Shown in pieces: positions 49,237 through 60,425 of a stretch of DNA of 64,000 nt. The notes under the pieces are model-generated. The model saw nothing but the letters and a program-made list of their open reading frames with translations, did no database searches and had not been told where the DNA came from. Both the position numbers and the translations under genes were made by a program. The stretch is from Earliella scabrosa (lineage: Eukaryota > Basidiomycota > Agaricomycetes > Polyporales > Polyporaceae). Numbering within the stretch: the stretch's first letter is position 1; each line of letters begins with the position of its first letter. The DNA lies in the NCBI GenBank assembly GCA_022605405.1, contig JABYQQ010000022.1, positions 709,715 through 773,714 of the forward strand. Direction: 5' to 3'.

Positions 49237-50572
49237 ATGGTGGCGCCTACCGATCGAGAACCATTACCCACAAGTCAGAAGGCTCTCCTTCTTTCTGCTC
49301 CCTTCGGCGACTACTCTGTCGAGACGATTGCGGTTCCGGCTCCTGGTCCCGAAGAGGTCCTCGTCAAAGTCATGGTCGCCGCACTCAATCCGGCCGACTG
49401 GAGCTTTCAGACGATCGACCACTACACCGACTCGTATCCCATCACGACTGGGTTCGACGGCGCCGGCATCGTCGTGGCCGTCGGGAGCGGCGTTACAGAC
49501 ATTACGGAGGGCGACCGAGTGTGAGTCGCTCGCCGTGCTTCGACTTCTGGTTCATTCACGTGTCTGATGAGGATATTCCAGGATCTTCCAAGCTTCGTTC
49601 GACGAGAACACCAAGAAACTCCACGGCACGTTCCGACAATATCACGTCATGCCCGTGCATACCCTTGCGAAGGTATCTACGGCCTCACTATTCCTGCACA
49701 CGTTGTGTTAATCGCCTCTCACAGATACCACCCAGTATCTCCTTTGAGCAAGGAGCAACACTCTTCAGCGCCTCAGTCGTGATCGCCATCGCACTCTATA
49801 GCCATAAGCCGGGGACCGACTCCTTCAGGCTGACTCCGCCTTGGGAAAGTGAAGGCAGGGGCAAGTATGCTGGCAAACCTATCTTCATTCCCGGAGGCTC
49901 CAGTCAAGTCGGGCTCTTCGGTGGGTGCCTTCACCGCCCCGTCCAACTCAGATCATACGCTAACTGCGCCTGTCTCTGTTAGCACTGCAGTTCGCCAAAC
50001 TCTCAGGCTTCGCGCCCATCATCACCACCACCTCACCACATAACGCGGACCTCGCGAGATCGTACGGCGCGACACATGTCCTCGACCGCACCCTCCCCGC
50101 GGACAGGGTGATCGAGGAGGTGCAAGCAATCGCAGGCGGCCCAGTCGACCTCGTGTACGACGCGATCTCCGAACCGGACACGCTCGCGCTATCCGTCGCC
50201 GTCCTGTGTCCGCGCGGCAGGCTGGTGTTCGTCCGTCCTGACATGCACGAGCGTGTGGGAGGGCTGGTGGTGGAGAAGGAGCTGCAGGCGCTGTATGCAC
50301 AGGGCGCGCAGTGCCTCGAGCAGACGCGCGGCGCGCTGTCGGGTTTCTATGAGAAGTTGCCCGCGCTCCTCGAGGAGGGGCTGATCAGGGTGAGCGCTTG
50401 AATTCATGTCGACCTCTCCTTTGACGTCTTGTACTGACGAGGTTGCGGTTAGCCGACGTTATACGAAGTCCTTCCGGGCGGACTGCACGCTGTGCCGGCC
50501 GGAGTGGCGCGGCATAGAGACAAGCAAGTCAGCGGCGTGAAGCTTGTGGTGCATCCGCACGACACAGAGTAG
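49237..50572 (+). CDS. MDR-F: zinc-independent quinone oxidoreductase / enoyl-reductase-like protein
   Basis: Chosen start ATG 49237 (MVAPTDREPLPTSQKALLLS) because paralogues have short N-termini; in-frame ATGs at 49186, 49195 and 49207 are alternatives. The N-domain has APFGDYSVETI, AALNPADWS and ITTGFDGAGIVVAVG, and exon 1 ends GDRV at GTGAGT, resuming IFQASFDENTKKLHGTFRQY. The coenzyme exon has TPPWESEGRGKYAGKPIFIP with GGSSQVGLFG. Then come GFAPIITTTSPHNADLARSY, ATHVLDRTLPADR and GGPVDLVYDAISEPDTL. The end is VSGVKLVVHPHDTE. It is closest to MDR-B (PPWESEG, SQVGL.G) although 42 kb away. Active-site zinc residues are absent. Confidence 0.9.
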
Positions 50573-51848
50573 TATGGACATGGATCCTGTACGGTCATGT
50601 TTCATGACAGTTTCTTCTTTTTGCCAGATTCCGCCGAACTCTGTCCCTAGTTCCAGATTGGGCCTCCTGACGAACATCTCATCTTATGCATTCGTGTCTC
50701 TTGGTGCCTCATTCCGTTAAGCATTGATGCCGAACGCGTCTGCCATCCGGACACTGGACTTGACTATCTGGCTACCCTTCAACCCGTCGATACTCCAAGT
50801 CTCAAAGCTCGCCGCTCGTGTGGCACCTGTGAGTGTACCTATGTGAGTGCATGTATTAGCAGATTTAGATGACTTCCTGTGCCAGTGGGGACTTAAAGCT
50901 CGCACTCAGCACCAGCCTGCCTCTACGGCCCGGAGCCGGGGCCGGACCGCGCGGCAGCCGGGACCGAGACCCGCTTTGTGAAGCGCCTGTAGCGCTTGCG
51001 TTCAAGTTGCAAGTTGAACTGGTACCACCACTAGTATGTACATGGAACGGGATGGGAGTGATAATTGTTTCCCAACTCTAAGCCTTGCTTGCTCTCGATT
51101 CTACTTCTAACCATGACTCTGAACTGCGTCTACCGTCGCGTTCACTGAACACCTCATATACAGGATACTGGCTGCTGGCAGGGGGATCTCCGTCACTACT
51201 GGCGTTTGTGATAATGTCCTCGCAGTATGTCACTCCTAATGGGCTCTTGTGCTCTTCATTGGGCTCTATATTTGACCGGCTATTATCACTCTAGCTCGCT
51301 CCGACTACGTCGGCACCGCATAGCACGAAGGCAAAAATAGCACCGTCGCAAGCGCACTGTAGACGCGAACGTGCTGAAGCAGGGCGTCATCCACGCCCGG
51401 AGAGTCCCTTCACCCGTACGTCTCAACCTTTTTATACAACCTTACGGCCAACATTGACCTCTCTCGAGGCTGAGGCACCGGGCACTGCTGTCCATTCCCG
51501 CCGCAGCGGCCGCCGTCTGTCAGGCTCTCGCAGACCTATGCTCTCCGGAACTGTTTCAGATGTCTAGTTTGGTGCCCAATGACGTGACCATGCGCAGTGA
51601 GCTCCGCAACAGGTACGGAGGACAGTCATCATTACCAACGCATTGTCCGAGAACTGACGGTCGCTAGAGTCAGGTATCCTGTGTAGGCTCCGGTGCATGG
51701 GCCAATGTAGGCTCTAGAGGCTACTCCCTGGAGTCTCTCGCTAAATTTGCGTATGCATATAAGGGGACCGCTCATGTCACCACCAACCAAAAGTTAAGAC
51801 TCCCAACGCCCTTCAATCCCCGTCCGCTGTCATCACACAACCACATCC
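50573..51848. other. Intergenic region upstream of the SnoaL-like gene
   Basis: No gene recognised. The downstream end has a TATA box at 51756-51763. Confidence 0.5.
51756..51763 (+). promoter_or_regulatory. TATA box of SnoaL-like gene
   Basis: CATATAAG about 85 bp before ATG 51849, followed by CA-rich sequence. Confidence 0.6.
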
Positions 51849-52498
51849 ATGTCTTCCAACATCGTCCTCCCCGACCTCTCGACGTGGGCCCAGCGCCACA
51901 TCACCGCCGTCTATAGTGCGACAACGGCCGAAGAGTTCAACTCTGCCTTCGACGCGTTTGTTTCGGAGGATGTCAAGATCACCGTCAACGGGAAGAGCAT
52001 GTCGCGCGAGGAGTACAAGCAGATGGTGCAGGGCGAGATCACCGCCGATGTCGGCGCGGAAGTGTCGTTCAACGGTGTCGTGGCGGTTCCATCGGAGGAC
52101 AAGGACTTGCGCGCAATTGGGGTGAGTTTCTCTGGCTTGGTTTGGAACACGTCGAGGCTGACTAGCGGTATGGTGTCTGTGTTGTTAATTAGACTGGCAC
52201 CGTCGGTGCGTTCTTCAAGGCGGTAGTGTTTGGCAAGTTCTTCATCCTCGGCGCACGTCAGTCAAGCACGGTCAGCTCGACGATGAACATTGTGTATGTC
52301 ATCCCCAGCAACTGGTTGGCGTTCATCTCACAAGTCAATTATTTCGTTAGCGTCATCCAGGATCCGTCCCTACACCACCACCAGGTCGGTCGAGGAGGCG
52401 CATTCGACGGCCGTCGCGTGTCTGTCCTAGACCAGGTCCTCACAGACGAGCCGAACAGGATCGTGCCACCTGTTCTCCCTCCCACTACTACTTCGTAG
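51849..52498 (+). CDS. Small NTF2/SnoaL-like protein
   Basis: About 170 residues in three exons: 51849-52121, from 52193, and from about 52350. It starts MSSNIVLPDLSTWAQRHITA and continues VYSATTAEEFNSAFDAFVSE, DVKITVNGKSMSREEYKQMV, EVSFNGVVAVPSEDKDLRAI, GTVGAFFKAVVFGKFFILGA. The helical start, followed by an acidic DAFVSEDVKITVNG turn and beta strands, is the NTF2/SnoaL fold pattern found in many fungal small proteins of unknown role. The last exon has LHHHQVGRGGAFDGRR and ends PPVLPPTTTS. No signal peptide. Such folds include polyketide cyclases and scytalone-dehydratase relatives, but no catalytic set can be assigned. Strong TATA box. Confidence 0.75.
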
Positions 52499-53251
52499 GC
52501 TGTACGCAACTCACCTATCATGTAAGTCAGTATGCCACATACCAGCCATATCGTGATGTTACTCACTACGCCTCAGCTCTAGCACCGTTATACTCTGTAT
52601 CTGAATACACCCTGAATGCTGATATATCGACTATTAACGCTGCAATGCGCCGAACATGATCTGAGGCTCTCGATACAGCGGTCTGACAGCGTGTCTGTGC
52701 GCGTGACTAGTGAGGCGACGGAGATGCCTACACACCCGGCTCTCTCTGCTGTCGTCTTGTACGCTAGCCGTCTTTTCTCTTCTCTTTTCTCCTTTTTGTC
52801 CATTATCTGCTGACCGAACTTTGCAGAAACATCCTGTTCCAGCGTCTTCGCATCCGGAAGCAGCTATGACCGGAATGAGATTGGGAGAGGAAGGTGAGTA
52901 TGTCCACTACCGGTACGGGAGTGTGTATCGCCAGCCCTGACAAGGCTCAATGATTCGCAGGTTCGCTCGTCGTGGCGCGTAATCGTGTCGTTGCTGTCTC
53001 ACAGCGTGAAGTATTCTTAGGCTAGCAACGTAACCGGGGAGAAGAAGACAATGTTCTGACTATATCGCTTCCCTCAAATTAGAACGGGGTTCGACGTGGG
53101 ACTCCAGGAATCGCCTCTAAAGTCGGTTCTGGCGCTTGCCCTCAGGGTATCCCTCCCACACGCGAAAGCCCACCGTCTTAACTCTCGCCTCTTATACCCC
53201 TTCGTGAATTTCCCCGGTCTCGTTGACTGGTCTTCCATTCGGGCCCTCCAA
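52499..53251. other. Intergenic region upstream of BTB-1
   Basis: No gene recognised. It should contain the BTB-1 promoter. Confidence 0.4.
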
Positions 53252-54409
53252 ATGACTGGCGCAGAACGAGATCTGCAAGGCAATGGTAGTGCCGCAGCCC
53301 AGATCAGGGATGAGGAATTCTGGTACCAAGATGGCACTGTTGTCCTCGTGGCGCGCAACGTCGAGTTCCGTGTCTATGGGGGCGTTCTGGCCAACCACTC
53401 CCCCGTCTTCGCGGACATGTTCTCTCAGCATCAAAGATCCCGCGCCCCCGACGATTCCTCCGCATGCTTGGTCGTTCCACTAGACGACAGTCCTCAGGAC
53501 ATCAGAGTCGTGCTCAGGGCCATTCTCCCCAGGAGTCCAGACGCGTGAGTTGTCCCAGCGCGAGGTTTTCCATCTGCATTCACTGACCGTGCCCACGCAT
53601 CATTCTTCAGGTCGCTGCCATTCAATCTGGACACTCCAACTCACCCTACCTACCAGACCGTTTCGGCGTGCGTGCGGCTGGGACAGAAGTACCAGATCGG
53701 TCACCTGCTCGAATCTTCCCTCTCCTACCTCCGGAAGTACTTCCCTACCACCCTCGACGAGTGGAAAGACCGCACCTACTGCGACATGCCGGGGCGTTGG
53801 CGTCGTGAAGAAGCAATCGGCGTCGTCAATCTCGCGCGTCTCACGGGAACCGAAGCCATCCTGCCCACGGCCATGGTCGTCTGCTGCCAACTCGACGTCA
53901 AGGACCTCATCCAAGGCTTCACGCTCGAGGACGGCTCTCGCGAGAAGCTGAGCGACGAAGACGTCGTCCGCTGTGTCGCGGCGAAGCATACGCTGAGCCG
54001 CCTCGCCTCCGGGATCACCGAGCTCGCGTTTTTGGCGTTGGACAGCGGTGGATGCGGCGTGACGAGATGTCAGGTCAGCGCGCGAGAAATCCGCCGGGAG
54101 TTCCTCCTCAAGCTCGTGTCCGAGTGCCAAACAGCATCGACGCCAGCAGAATTCCTCGGTACTCACCCGTTTGAAGCACTGGACGCAGGCTCGTGGTCTG
54201 TATGGACCGACGAAGTGTGCCTTGAGTGCCAGAATGAGGTGCAGGATACGTACCGTGCGGCGCAGCGGAAGATTTGGGCACGGCTACCCGAACTCCTCGA
54301 TATCACCGTACAGGACTGGGATGATGCGGAGGATGGCAGCGCGGAAACGGAGGGTGAGTTAGAGTCGAGTCAACTAGATGCATGGCCGTACGCTGACTTG
54401 CCGTCATGA
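53252..54409 (+). CDS. BTB/POZ-domain protein 1
   Basis: Fungal BTB protein, possibly a Cul3-adaptor-like or regulatory factor (inference). Start MTGAERDLQGNGSAAAQIRD at 53252. The BTB core is FWYQDGTVVLVARNVEFRVY, then GVLANHSPVFADMFSQHQ, then VVPLDDSPQDIRVVLRAILP. One intron (about 53545-53610) leads to a second exon with ACVRLGQKYQIGHLLESSLS, YLRKYFPTTLDEWKD, REEAIGVVNLARLTGTEAIL and VRCVAAKHTLSRLASGITEL. A C-terminal cysteine pair (CLECQNEV) precedes IWARLPELLDITVQDW. It has the same two-part plan as BTB-2 and BTB-3. It converges with BTB-2, the stops about 50 bp apart. Confidence 0.88.
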
Positions 54410-54460
54410 CTCCTAGGATCATAACTGTACAACAAACAGAGTGTTTTGTCAGCCGCGCAG

Positions 54461-55691
54461 CTACATCTTAGATATGACGTGGAATGCCACTACAATCGTC
54501 GATCGACCAGGAACTGGTTGGGATACAATGAGACATATCAATCCTATGTTCGTGTCAGTACCCTTGCAATCGTAATGAGGCGTAAAGGTGATCCGTACCT
54601 CCTCCTCCGAATCTAATATTGCCGGCTTCTTCTGCCCCCAATCCTCCACGTCCACGCCAAAGGTCTTAGGTAGTCGCTTCCAGACCGCCCATTGCTCCTC
54701 GTAAAACCGCTTCTCGAGCTCCAGGAGACAGTTCATGCAGATATATCCAGCGCCTTCCAGCCACCCTTCTGTGAATGCCGACCACCGGCGGAACGGGTGA
54801 TCGTTGGCAATCATCTCCGGTTCGAGCCTGTAGCTCACCAGCAGCCTCATCATCGTGCTTTGGCACAAATCCCTCGAATGACACCTTGTAGCAGTGGCGT
54901 GCGTGAAGGTGCTTAGGGCGACGGCGGTGCCATCCTGCATTAGGTATTGCTTGCCATTGATGCACCGGACCAGATCATCGCGGCGTAGAGTCTCCATGCT
55001 TCCGTCCTCGCGTCGGAATCCGCGCACCAGACGATCGCCATCAAGCGTGGTGCACACCGCCAGTGCGATAGGTAGTAGGATGTCGCGCCCGGTCAGCCGC
55101 GCGATGTTCACCACACCGATCGCGTGCACTCGTCGGAAGTGGAGTGGAATAACGAACTCGTTGGCGATCCAGGCGTCCAGGTCATCAGTGAAGTAGTTCT
55201 CGAGGTACTCGAGCGACTGGTCCAGAAGGGTGTCGATCTGGTACTTGTGTCCGAGACGGGCATATGCGGAGATCTCGTGAAACGTCGGCGCATGCTGCTG
55301 CGTGTGGATGAAGCTTCTCATGGGAAATGTCAGACATCTAGAGGACCGATTGATGGAGGCGGATGCATAGCACTCACGTTGCCTGTTTCCGAGGGAGAAT
55401 GGCACGGAAAACATGCCGAAGATCTTCGGGGCTGTCGTCCAGGTGCACAACAGGCAGCTCTGGTGATGCTGAGGACGCATTGGCTGATTCGCCTTCGGAC
55501 TGGGTCGGTTGTGGAAACGAGAACATATCCGCGAACACGGGTGAATGTTCCGCGAGGACGCCCTTGTAAACGCAGAACCGTATGTTCCGAGCGACAACAA
55601 TGATGGATCCGTCTTCAAGCCAAAGCTCCGCGTCGTTCTTCAGAGACTGCTTCTCCTCTTCTGAGTCGATCCGAGCCCTTTTGCGCGACAT
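54461..55691 (-). CDS. BTB/POZ-domain protein 2
   Basis: Paralogue of BTB-1. Start MSRKRARIDSEEEKQSLKND at 55691, with an acidic/basic NLS-like head (RKRAR). BTB core LWLEDGSIIVVARNIRFCVY, GVLAEHSPVFADMFSFPQP, VVHLDDSPEDLRHVFRAILP. After one intron come AYARLGHKYQIDTLLDQSLE, YLENYFTDDLDAWI, HAIGVVNIARLTGRDILLPI, LVRCINGKQYLMQDGTAVAL, CMNCLLELEKRFYEEQWAVW and PKTFGVDVEDW. The last stretch after DSEEE may be an intron (GTACGG donor near 54600), so the C-terminus is uncertain. A PIF/Harbinger element starts 150 bp upstream of the ATG. Confidence 0.87.
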
Positions 55692-55775
55692 TGGATCCGA
55701 TGATTTCGCTTCCGTAGTTGCAATCACGGCGGCGGCTGTGTGTCACTGATTTGAGCTAGTCAGCCAAAAGGGGAG

Positions 55776-55782
55776 TATATAT
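55776..55782 (-). promoter_or_regulatory. TATA box of BTB-2
   Basis: TATATAT, about 85 bp upstream of the BTB-2 ATG and only about 60 bp from the transposon end. Confidence 0.5.
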
Positions 55783-55837
55783 TACAGGATCGCAAGACCT
55801 GGAACATACAGCAAGACTTGAGAATAAACTGTGTGTG

Positions 55838-55840
55838 ATT
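55838..55840. repeat. Left 3-bp target duplication (ATT) of Harbinger element
   Basis: ATT immediately before the left terminal repeat; the same ATT follows the right terminal repeat at 60453-60455. Three-base duplications are typical of PIF/Harbinger. Confidence 0.75.
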
Positions 55841-55889
55841 AGGGGGGGTCAGAGTGGGCGATTCTGGGGGATTCTGCCCGAGATTCTGG
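55841..55889 (+). repeat. Left terminal inverted repeat of Harbinger element
   Basis: Begins AGGGGGGGTCAGAGTGGGCG and pairs with 60404-60452 on the other strand. Confidence 0.9.
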
Positions 55890-56025
55890 ATATGGCACTT
55901 GTCCAGAATCGCCTTCGGATTTGTTCGGGAATCGGGCGCTTAGGTCGATTCAGCGGATTCTGGTCGGATTCTGCAAAGCGAGTCCGGAGGCGCTTTTCCA
56001 ACGCAGAATCCGCGATTCTGCTTCT
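55859..56025. repeat. Left subterminal GATTCTG repeats
   Basis: At least seven GATTCTG or CAGAATC heptamers in both orientations within about 165 bp. They are probable transposase or accessory-protein binding sites. Confidence 0.7.
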
Positions 56026-56238
56026 TGCACCGCTGTGGTGGTCAAACGGAGTGCATGTTACTGGCAGATAAGCCGTTAAATAGAATTGTATTTTGATTAT
56101 CTTTTGCTAAGCTGAGGACTCGATGACTACTAGTACTGCTTGGACCCGCCCTCCGAGTCCCGAGTTCTCCTGTGTCACCTATCGTTGCACTCTCATCACC
56201 TGGCTTCGACGACGACCCACTGCAAGACCAAGTCATCC

Positions 56239-58037
56239 ATGAGCACGCAGAAGAAAAAGCCACCCAACGCCAAGGGGAAGAAGAAGGCCCCAACCCCTGA
56301 AGATCCTCACAGGCCCGGGAGCGAGTCGGAATCCGACGGACTTGCTGAAGACAGTGGGGCTGAGGGAGGCGATGTGTCGGCTGGGAAGAAACTGTGAGTC
56401 GCACGTATCCGATGAGGTTATGTCAGACTGAAGGGTTGTCGGAAGACACTGGTCCGATTCCCTCACCTGGAGCCTCATCTCTGCCATTGAGGAGAGTAAA
56501 TCTATCAAGCAGGGGTTATACCCTCCACCTGGAGCGAACAAGTCAACGGCCAAGGGAGGCGGAAAGGCAAAGACGGAGTACCACGCGGAGCTGGCATGCA
56601 TCCTCTTCGACGAGCATCCCAAGTATGGTGCAGCCTTCGCGCTTGCGCACAGCGACAAGAAGGTGCTTGCTGCTTGGGGAAGGAAGATCAAGAACCGCTT
56701 GAATACGTACGTAATGGTTTCGTCATACTCACATGCCCAGCAAATTAAGCTTTAGTCTTTACGGCAGTCTCGAGAAGATGACAAGAGAGCATTTGGGCGA
56801 GATGGGGGAGACGGGCATGGGAATCAGCAAGGAGGAGGAGATAGACATGTCCCAGAATAATGAGCTGACGAATAAGTGGGGTCAGTAGCATACTCGGGCC
56901 ACTTCATGGTTAGGCAGCGGACTGATGCACAGTTCGATTCGGACAGCGCTCATTAAACTCTCGTTTCCCTTCCTGTGGCACATGAAGGCTCTTATCATGC
57001 AGCGCCCTAGTGTCATGCGCCCCGGCATCGGTAACGCTGAGAAAGCTGTCGACATGAACATCATCCTTCCCAGCATCAGTTCTACTGCAGTCACAGCCGA
57101 CGACACTCACCATGAGTCAGACGGTGTTGACGACCATGACGACCTCTCTCACGGTGCCGGGGATGTCTTTAGGGACGAGATTGAGGTACTGGAGGGCACC
57201 CCAGCGGGTATCAGCGGTGACGACATGTCAAACAGCATCAGCGACCCAGACGTTGAACGTCTCCCCACGGTGTCGACCGCACCAGTCAAGCGCAAGACTC
57301 CTTCCTTGTTCTCGGAGATGTCAAGTGACTCTGACGACGAAACCGTCGAGAAGCAGCCTGCTTCCCGTGCGAAGACTGTGAGCACCGAGACGCCAACTGC
57401 ATCGAAGAAGGCATCGTCCAAGGCGCATAGCTCATCATCTGCGGCCAAGAAGAAAACCCCTGCTCGCTCGGGATCGTCTGCACCGGCAGTCAAAGCGTCC
57501 ACTAAGTCGTCGGCAAAGAAGATGAAGTACGGAGATCAATTCTCGGAGATCGCTTTGGCGGAGGAGGCGACACGGCATAAGCAGCTTGATGTTCAACTGG
57601 CGCGCACCACTCTGGAAAAGGAGAAGCTCGAAGCCAAGCGAGAGAAGGGACGCATCAAGCTCGAGTTGTTGAAACTCAAGATGACACAGGAGCACGAACG
57701 TGACATGGCCGCCCTCCACGCTAAATGGGCTTCGCGTGCACCTTCCGTCGGAACTCCCACATCTGCCATGCGCACTGGCAGCCGTTCGCAATCTGTCATA
57801 CCGGACCCTCTGGCGTTCTTCACAGCCCCCTCGCCTGATCATCCTATCGCCTCTTCATCTCGCATGGTCACCGATGAATCGGCTGGAGACGTGTACGAAG
57901 AGGCTGGCCACTCTAGCATTGCAGGCTCGTCAGGTTCGCCGTTTTTTGTTGACAACTTCCGTGCAGGCCTATTTCCGAACGGTGATGATAGAGGAGGTGG
58001 GGACTTGGATGGAGAGTACTTCACTACCAATCAGTAG
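56239..58037 (+). CDS. Harbinger accessory protein (Myb/trihelix-like DNA-binding, coiled coil)
   Basis: Second gene of the transposon. Start MSTQKKKPPNAKGKKKAPTP at 56239, lysine-rich. After an intron an alpha-helical block follows: EYHAELACILFDEHPKYGAA, FALAHSDKKVLAAWGRKIKN. Then come SLEKMTREHLGEMGETGMGI and, after another intron, FPFLWHMKALIMQRPSVMRP. The middle is acidic/Ser-rich with nuclear-type basic patches (PVKRKTPSL, AKKKTPARS). Near the end is a long charged coiled coil (LARTTLEKEKLEAKREKGRI, KLELLKLKMTQEHERDMAAL). It ends DGEYFTTNQ, 27 bp from the transposase stop. In Harbinger systems this partner binds DNA and brings the transposase to the nucleus (family knowledge). The Myb/trihelix assignment is by analogy. 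Confidence 0.8.
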
Positions 58038-58064
58038 TAGACGAATACATGTACAGTTGATCAA

Positions 58065-59960
58065 CTACGCAAACAGTTCGTGTGCATGGTGAGCCCGACG
58101 TGCCTTGGCCCGGAACAGAGCCTCCTTGAGCTCCTCCCGTCGCGCTCGAGCTGCGTTTAGTGAGCGCCGTCCAACGGTGGGTACAACACGGATGGGATCA
58201 TCATCACTCTCCGATGATGAGCTCAACCCCTCGAGAATGAAAGGATCTTCATCGGCACTCTCGTCCTCAGCCCGCTCCTCTGACTCGCACTCCATCGCAA
58301 AGTTGTGAGTAGCGATACAAGCGAGAACCCAGTAGGTGGCAAACTTGTGCGTACGCTCACTGTCAATCTGAATGCGCAATCCTTTGAGTGATTGGAAACG
58401 ACCCTTCAGATAGCCAATGGCGTGCTCAGAGCGGATCCGAACCATCGAGACGTGATTGTTGAATACTTCGTTATCGGGCAAGTCACGATCAGGCTTCTTG
58501 TACGGGGCAACAACCCATGTCTCGATCTTTGGCCGATGTCAGTTCCAGAAGATACATGCTAGACTTATAATTCACGTACTGGATAGGCGGAGTCTGCCCA
58601 GACAAACTCCTTTCCTACCAGCAGATCTTCGTGCTCCTGTGCCAGCTTGGTTGCATCCCACGCAGTCGAGTCATGAGTACTTCCTGTGAACCCATAGCTG
58701 ATGTCGATGATGCGTAGGTTGGGAAGGGAGACAACCTGCTTAGTCACATGAGATCTGAACGGTGAGATGTACACAGTATCAGCATACCTGAACATTTAGC
58801 GAGTAATGGCATTTCCGGTCGAAGTAACTCTCGCCGTACCAGTGCGGTCGGACAAAGAGAGGCACGAGAGTACCGTCAACGAGACACCAACCATGCCGCC
58901 ACGCCTTGCATGAATGCGCCTCCACCCAGGCCTTGGCCGCCTCCTTCTCCTCCTCTGTGGGCATCCGGATTGTCTGAGAGACGAAGTCTGGGCGGGTGAG
59001 AGCCACGATGACCCGTCTTGTTGCCAGAAGAACGTAGCCCTTGCCCACACCGGCCCAATTGGCAACCTTCTGCAGTCCCGCAGCATTGCCGTAATGCCCA
59101 AAGCGCCACAGTGCGATTGCGAGCTGTTGTTCTACTGGAAACTGGGAGTTTGGAGAGTCGTTGGAGAAGATGGGGTCGGAGGAGATGGCAGCAACGAGCT
59201 TGTCGAAGGTCCATGGAGACACCCGGAGCTCACGCCGGAAGAGGTCTGGTCTCTCGAGCTTGTAGATATGGAGCACATGGTGCATGAAGGGTTGCTCAGG
59301 GCGCGGAATACGAGAGCGAGGAACTTGGTACCGGTCTTCATAGAGCTTGTCCACATAAGCACGTACATGACGAGCCATGTTGCTTCCACTGACATCTTCA
59401 TCGTCTCCCCAACCATCGCTCTCGTCCGCATCACTGTCATCATCCTCCAGACTGCCCTCGCCATCGCCATCGTGACCTGAACTTGAGGTCTCCCACCCGT
59501 TGCTCCAGATACTCCCCTCAATATCTGTGTCCACATCCCATCCCAGCCCTGCCCCTTGATGGCGACTGCGCGATGGTCGTGCTTCACTGCCGCCACTTTC
59601 ATCGACCTCGGAGACGTCGGTGACTGTCTCAACTCCGGTAGTTCGTCGGGTGCGCCAACCAGGCCCGAGCAGTTCAGCCCAGGTGTCCGAGAGCTCGAGA
59701 GTGCTATCTGTCCCTGAGTCAACTGTCTCACGAGAGCCTGAAGATGACAAGCTAGACAGAGATGAGAGCGAGGATAGAGAGGACAAGTTGCTCGAATCGG
59801 AGGCACGTCGAGAGTGGTGTCCGAGTCGACCCTGACGAACTCTATTTGCTCGTTGCCGCGCATTTGCCTTCCTGCGAAGGATTGCTCTGAAGCGAGCATG
59901 TCTAACATATGCCTTTAGAGAGTCTTCAGCATGGGCCCGTCGTAAGGTTCGCCGGCCCAT
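58065..59960 (-). CDS. PIF/Harbinger DDE transposase
   Basis: HARBI1-type nuclease (DDE_Tnp_4). Start MGRRTLRRAHAEDSLKAYVR at 59960. A long low-complexity N-terminal part includes a leucine-serine repeat (SSLSSLSSLSSL) and an acidic region. Then come MHHVLHIYKLERPDLFRREL, LAIALWRFGHYGNAAGLQKV and the helix-turn-helix-like ANWAGVGKGYVLLATRRVIV. Catalytic residues: D1 in WCLVDGTLVPLF, D2 in FVWADSAYP (HDSTAWDAT precedes it), E in IRSEHAIGYLKGRFQSLKGL. Introns follow SLNVQ and ADSAYP. The C-terminus is acidic (SEERAEDESADEDPF), then HAHELFA. No premature stop was seen. It converges with the accessory gene. Confidence 0.92.
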
Positions 59961-60359
59961 AATTTGTAGAAGTCTAAGAAGACGTGAAGATAGAGCTGGG
60001 TTAACCGAGTCCGGCGTCTAATGGTCACTGGGATGGGTTGAATTGTGTGTCGATGCTCATCACTGTGTATACATCTGTACCCCCCTCGTTGGCTTGCCTA
60101 GCATGTTGCGTCGATGCGGAAATAGATTTGAAAGAGGCAACACCTGTTTGGAACATATTTCTTCAAGTTAGAGTTCAACCCTCTATGAAGTGAGCCCTAA
60201 CAAGCGCCAAGCACCGAACCGGAGCGACTCTCTTTGTGGCAACCGCAAAAGCTAGTGAAACATACATAAAATACTCGCACCTGTCCTCCCATCTCAGAAG
60301 CAACTCGTACAACAGAGTGGCAGACAAACTGTTCAAAACGGGGCGGTCAAAGTACAGGG

Positions 60360-60425
60360 CGATTCTTGCACGGATTCTGGATTTGACCAAACCAGAATCA
60401 TCTCAGAATCTCCGGCAGAATCCCT
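60360..60425. repeat. Right subterminal GATTCTG/CAGAATC repeats
   Basis: Five close matches to GATTCTG in both orientations next to the right terminal repeat, mirroring the left side. Confidence 0.7.
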
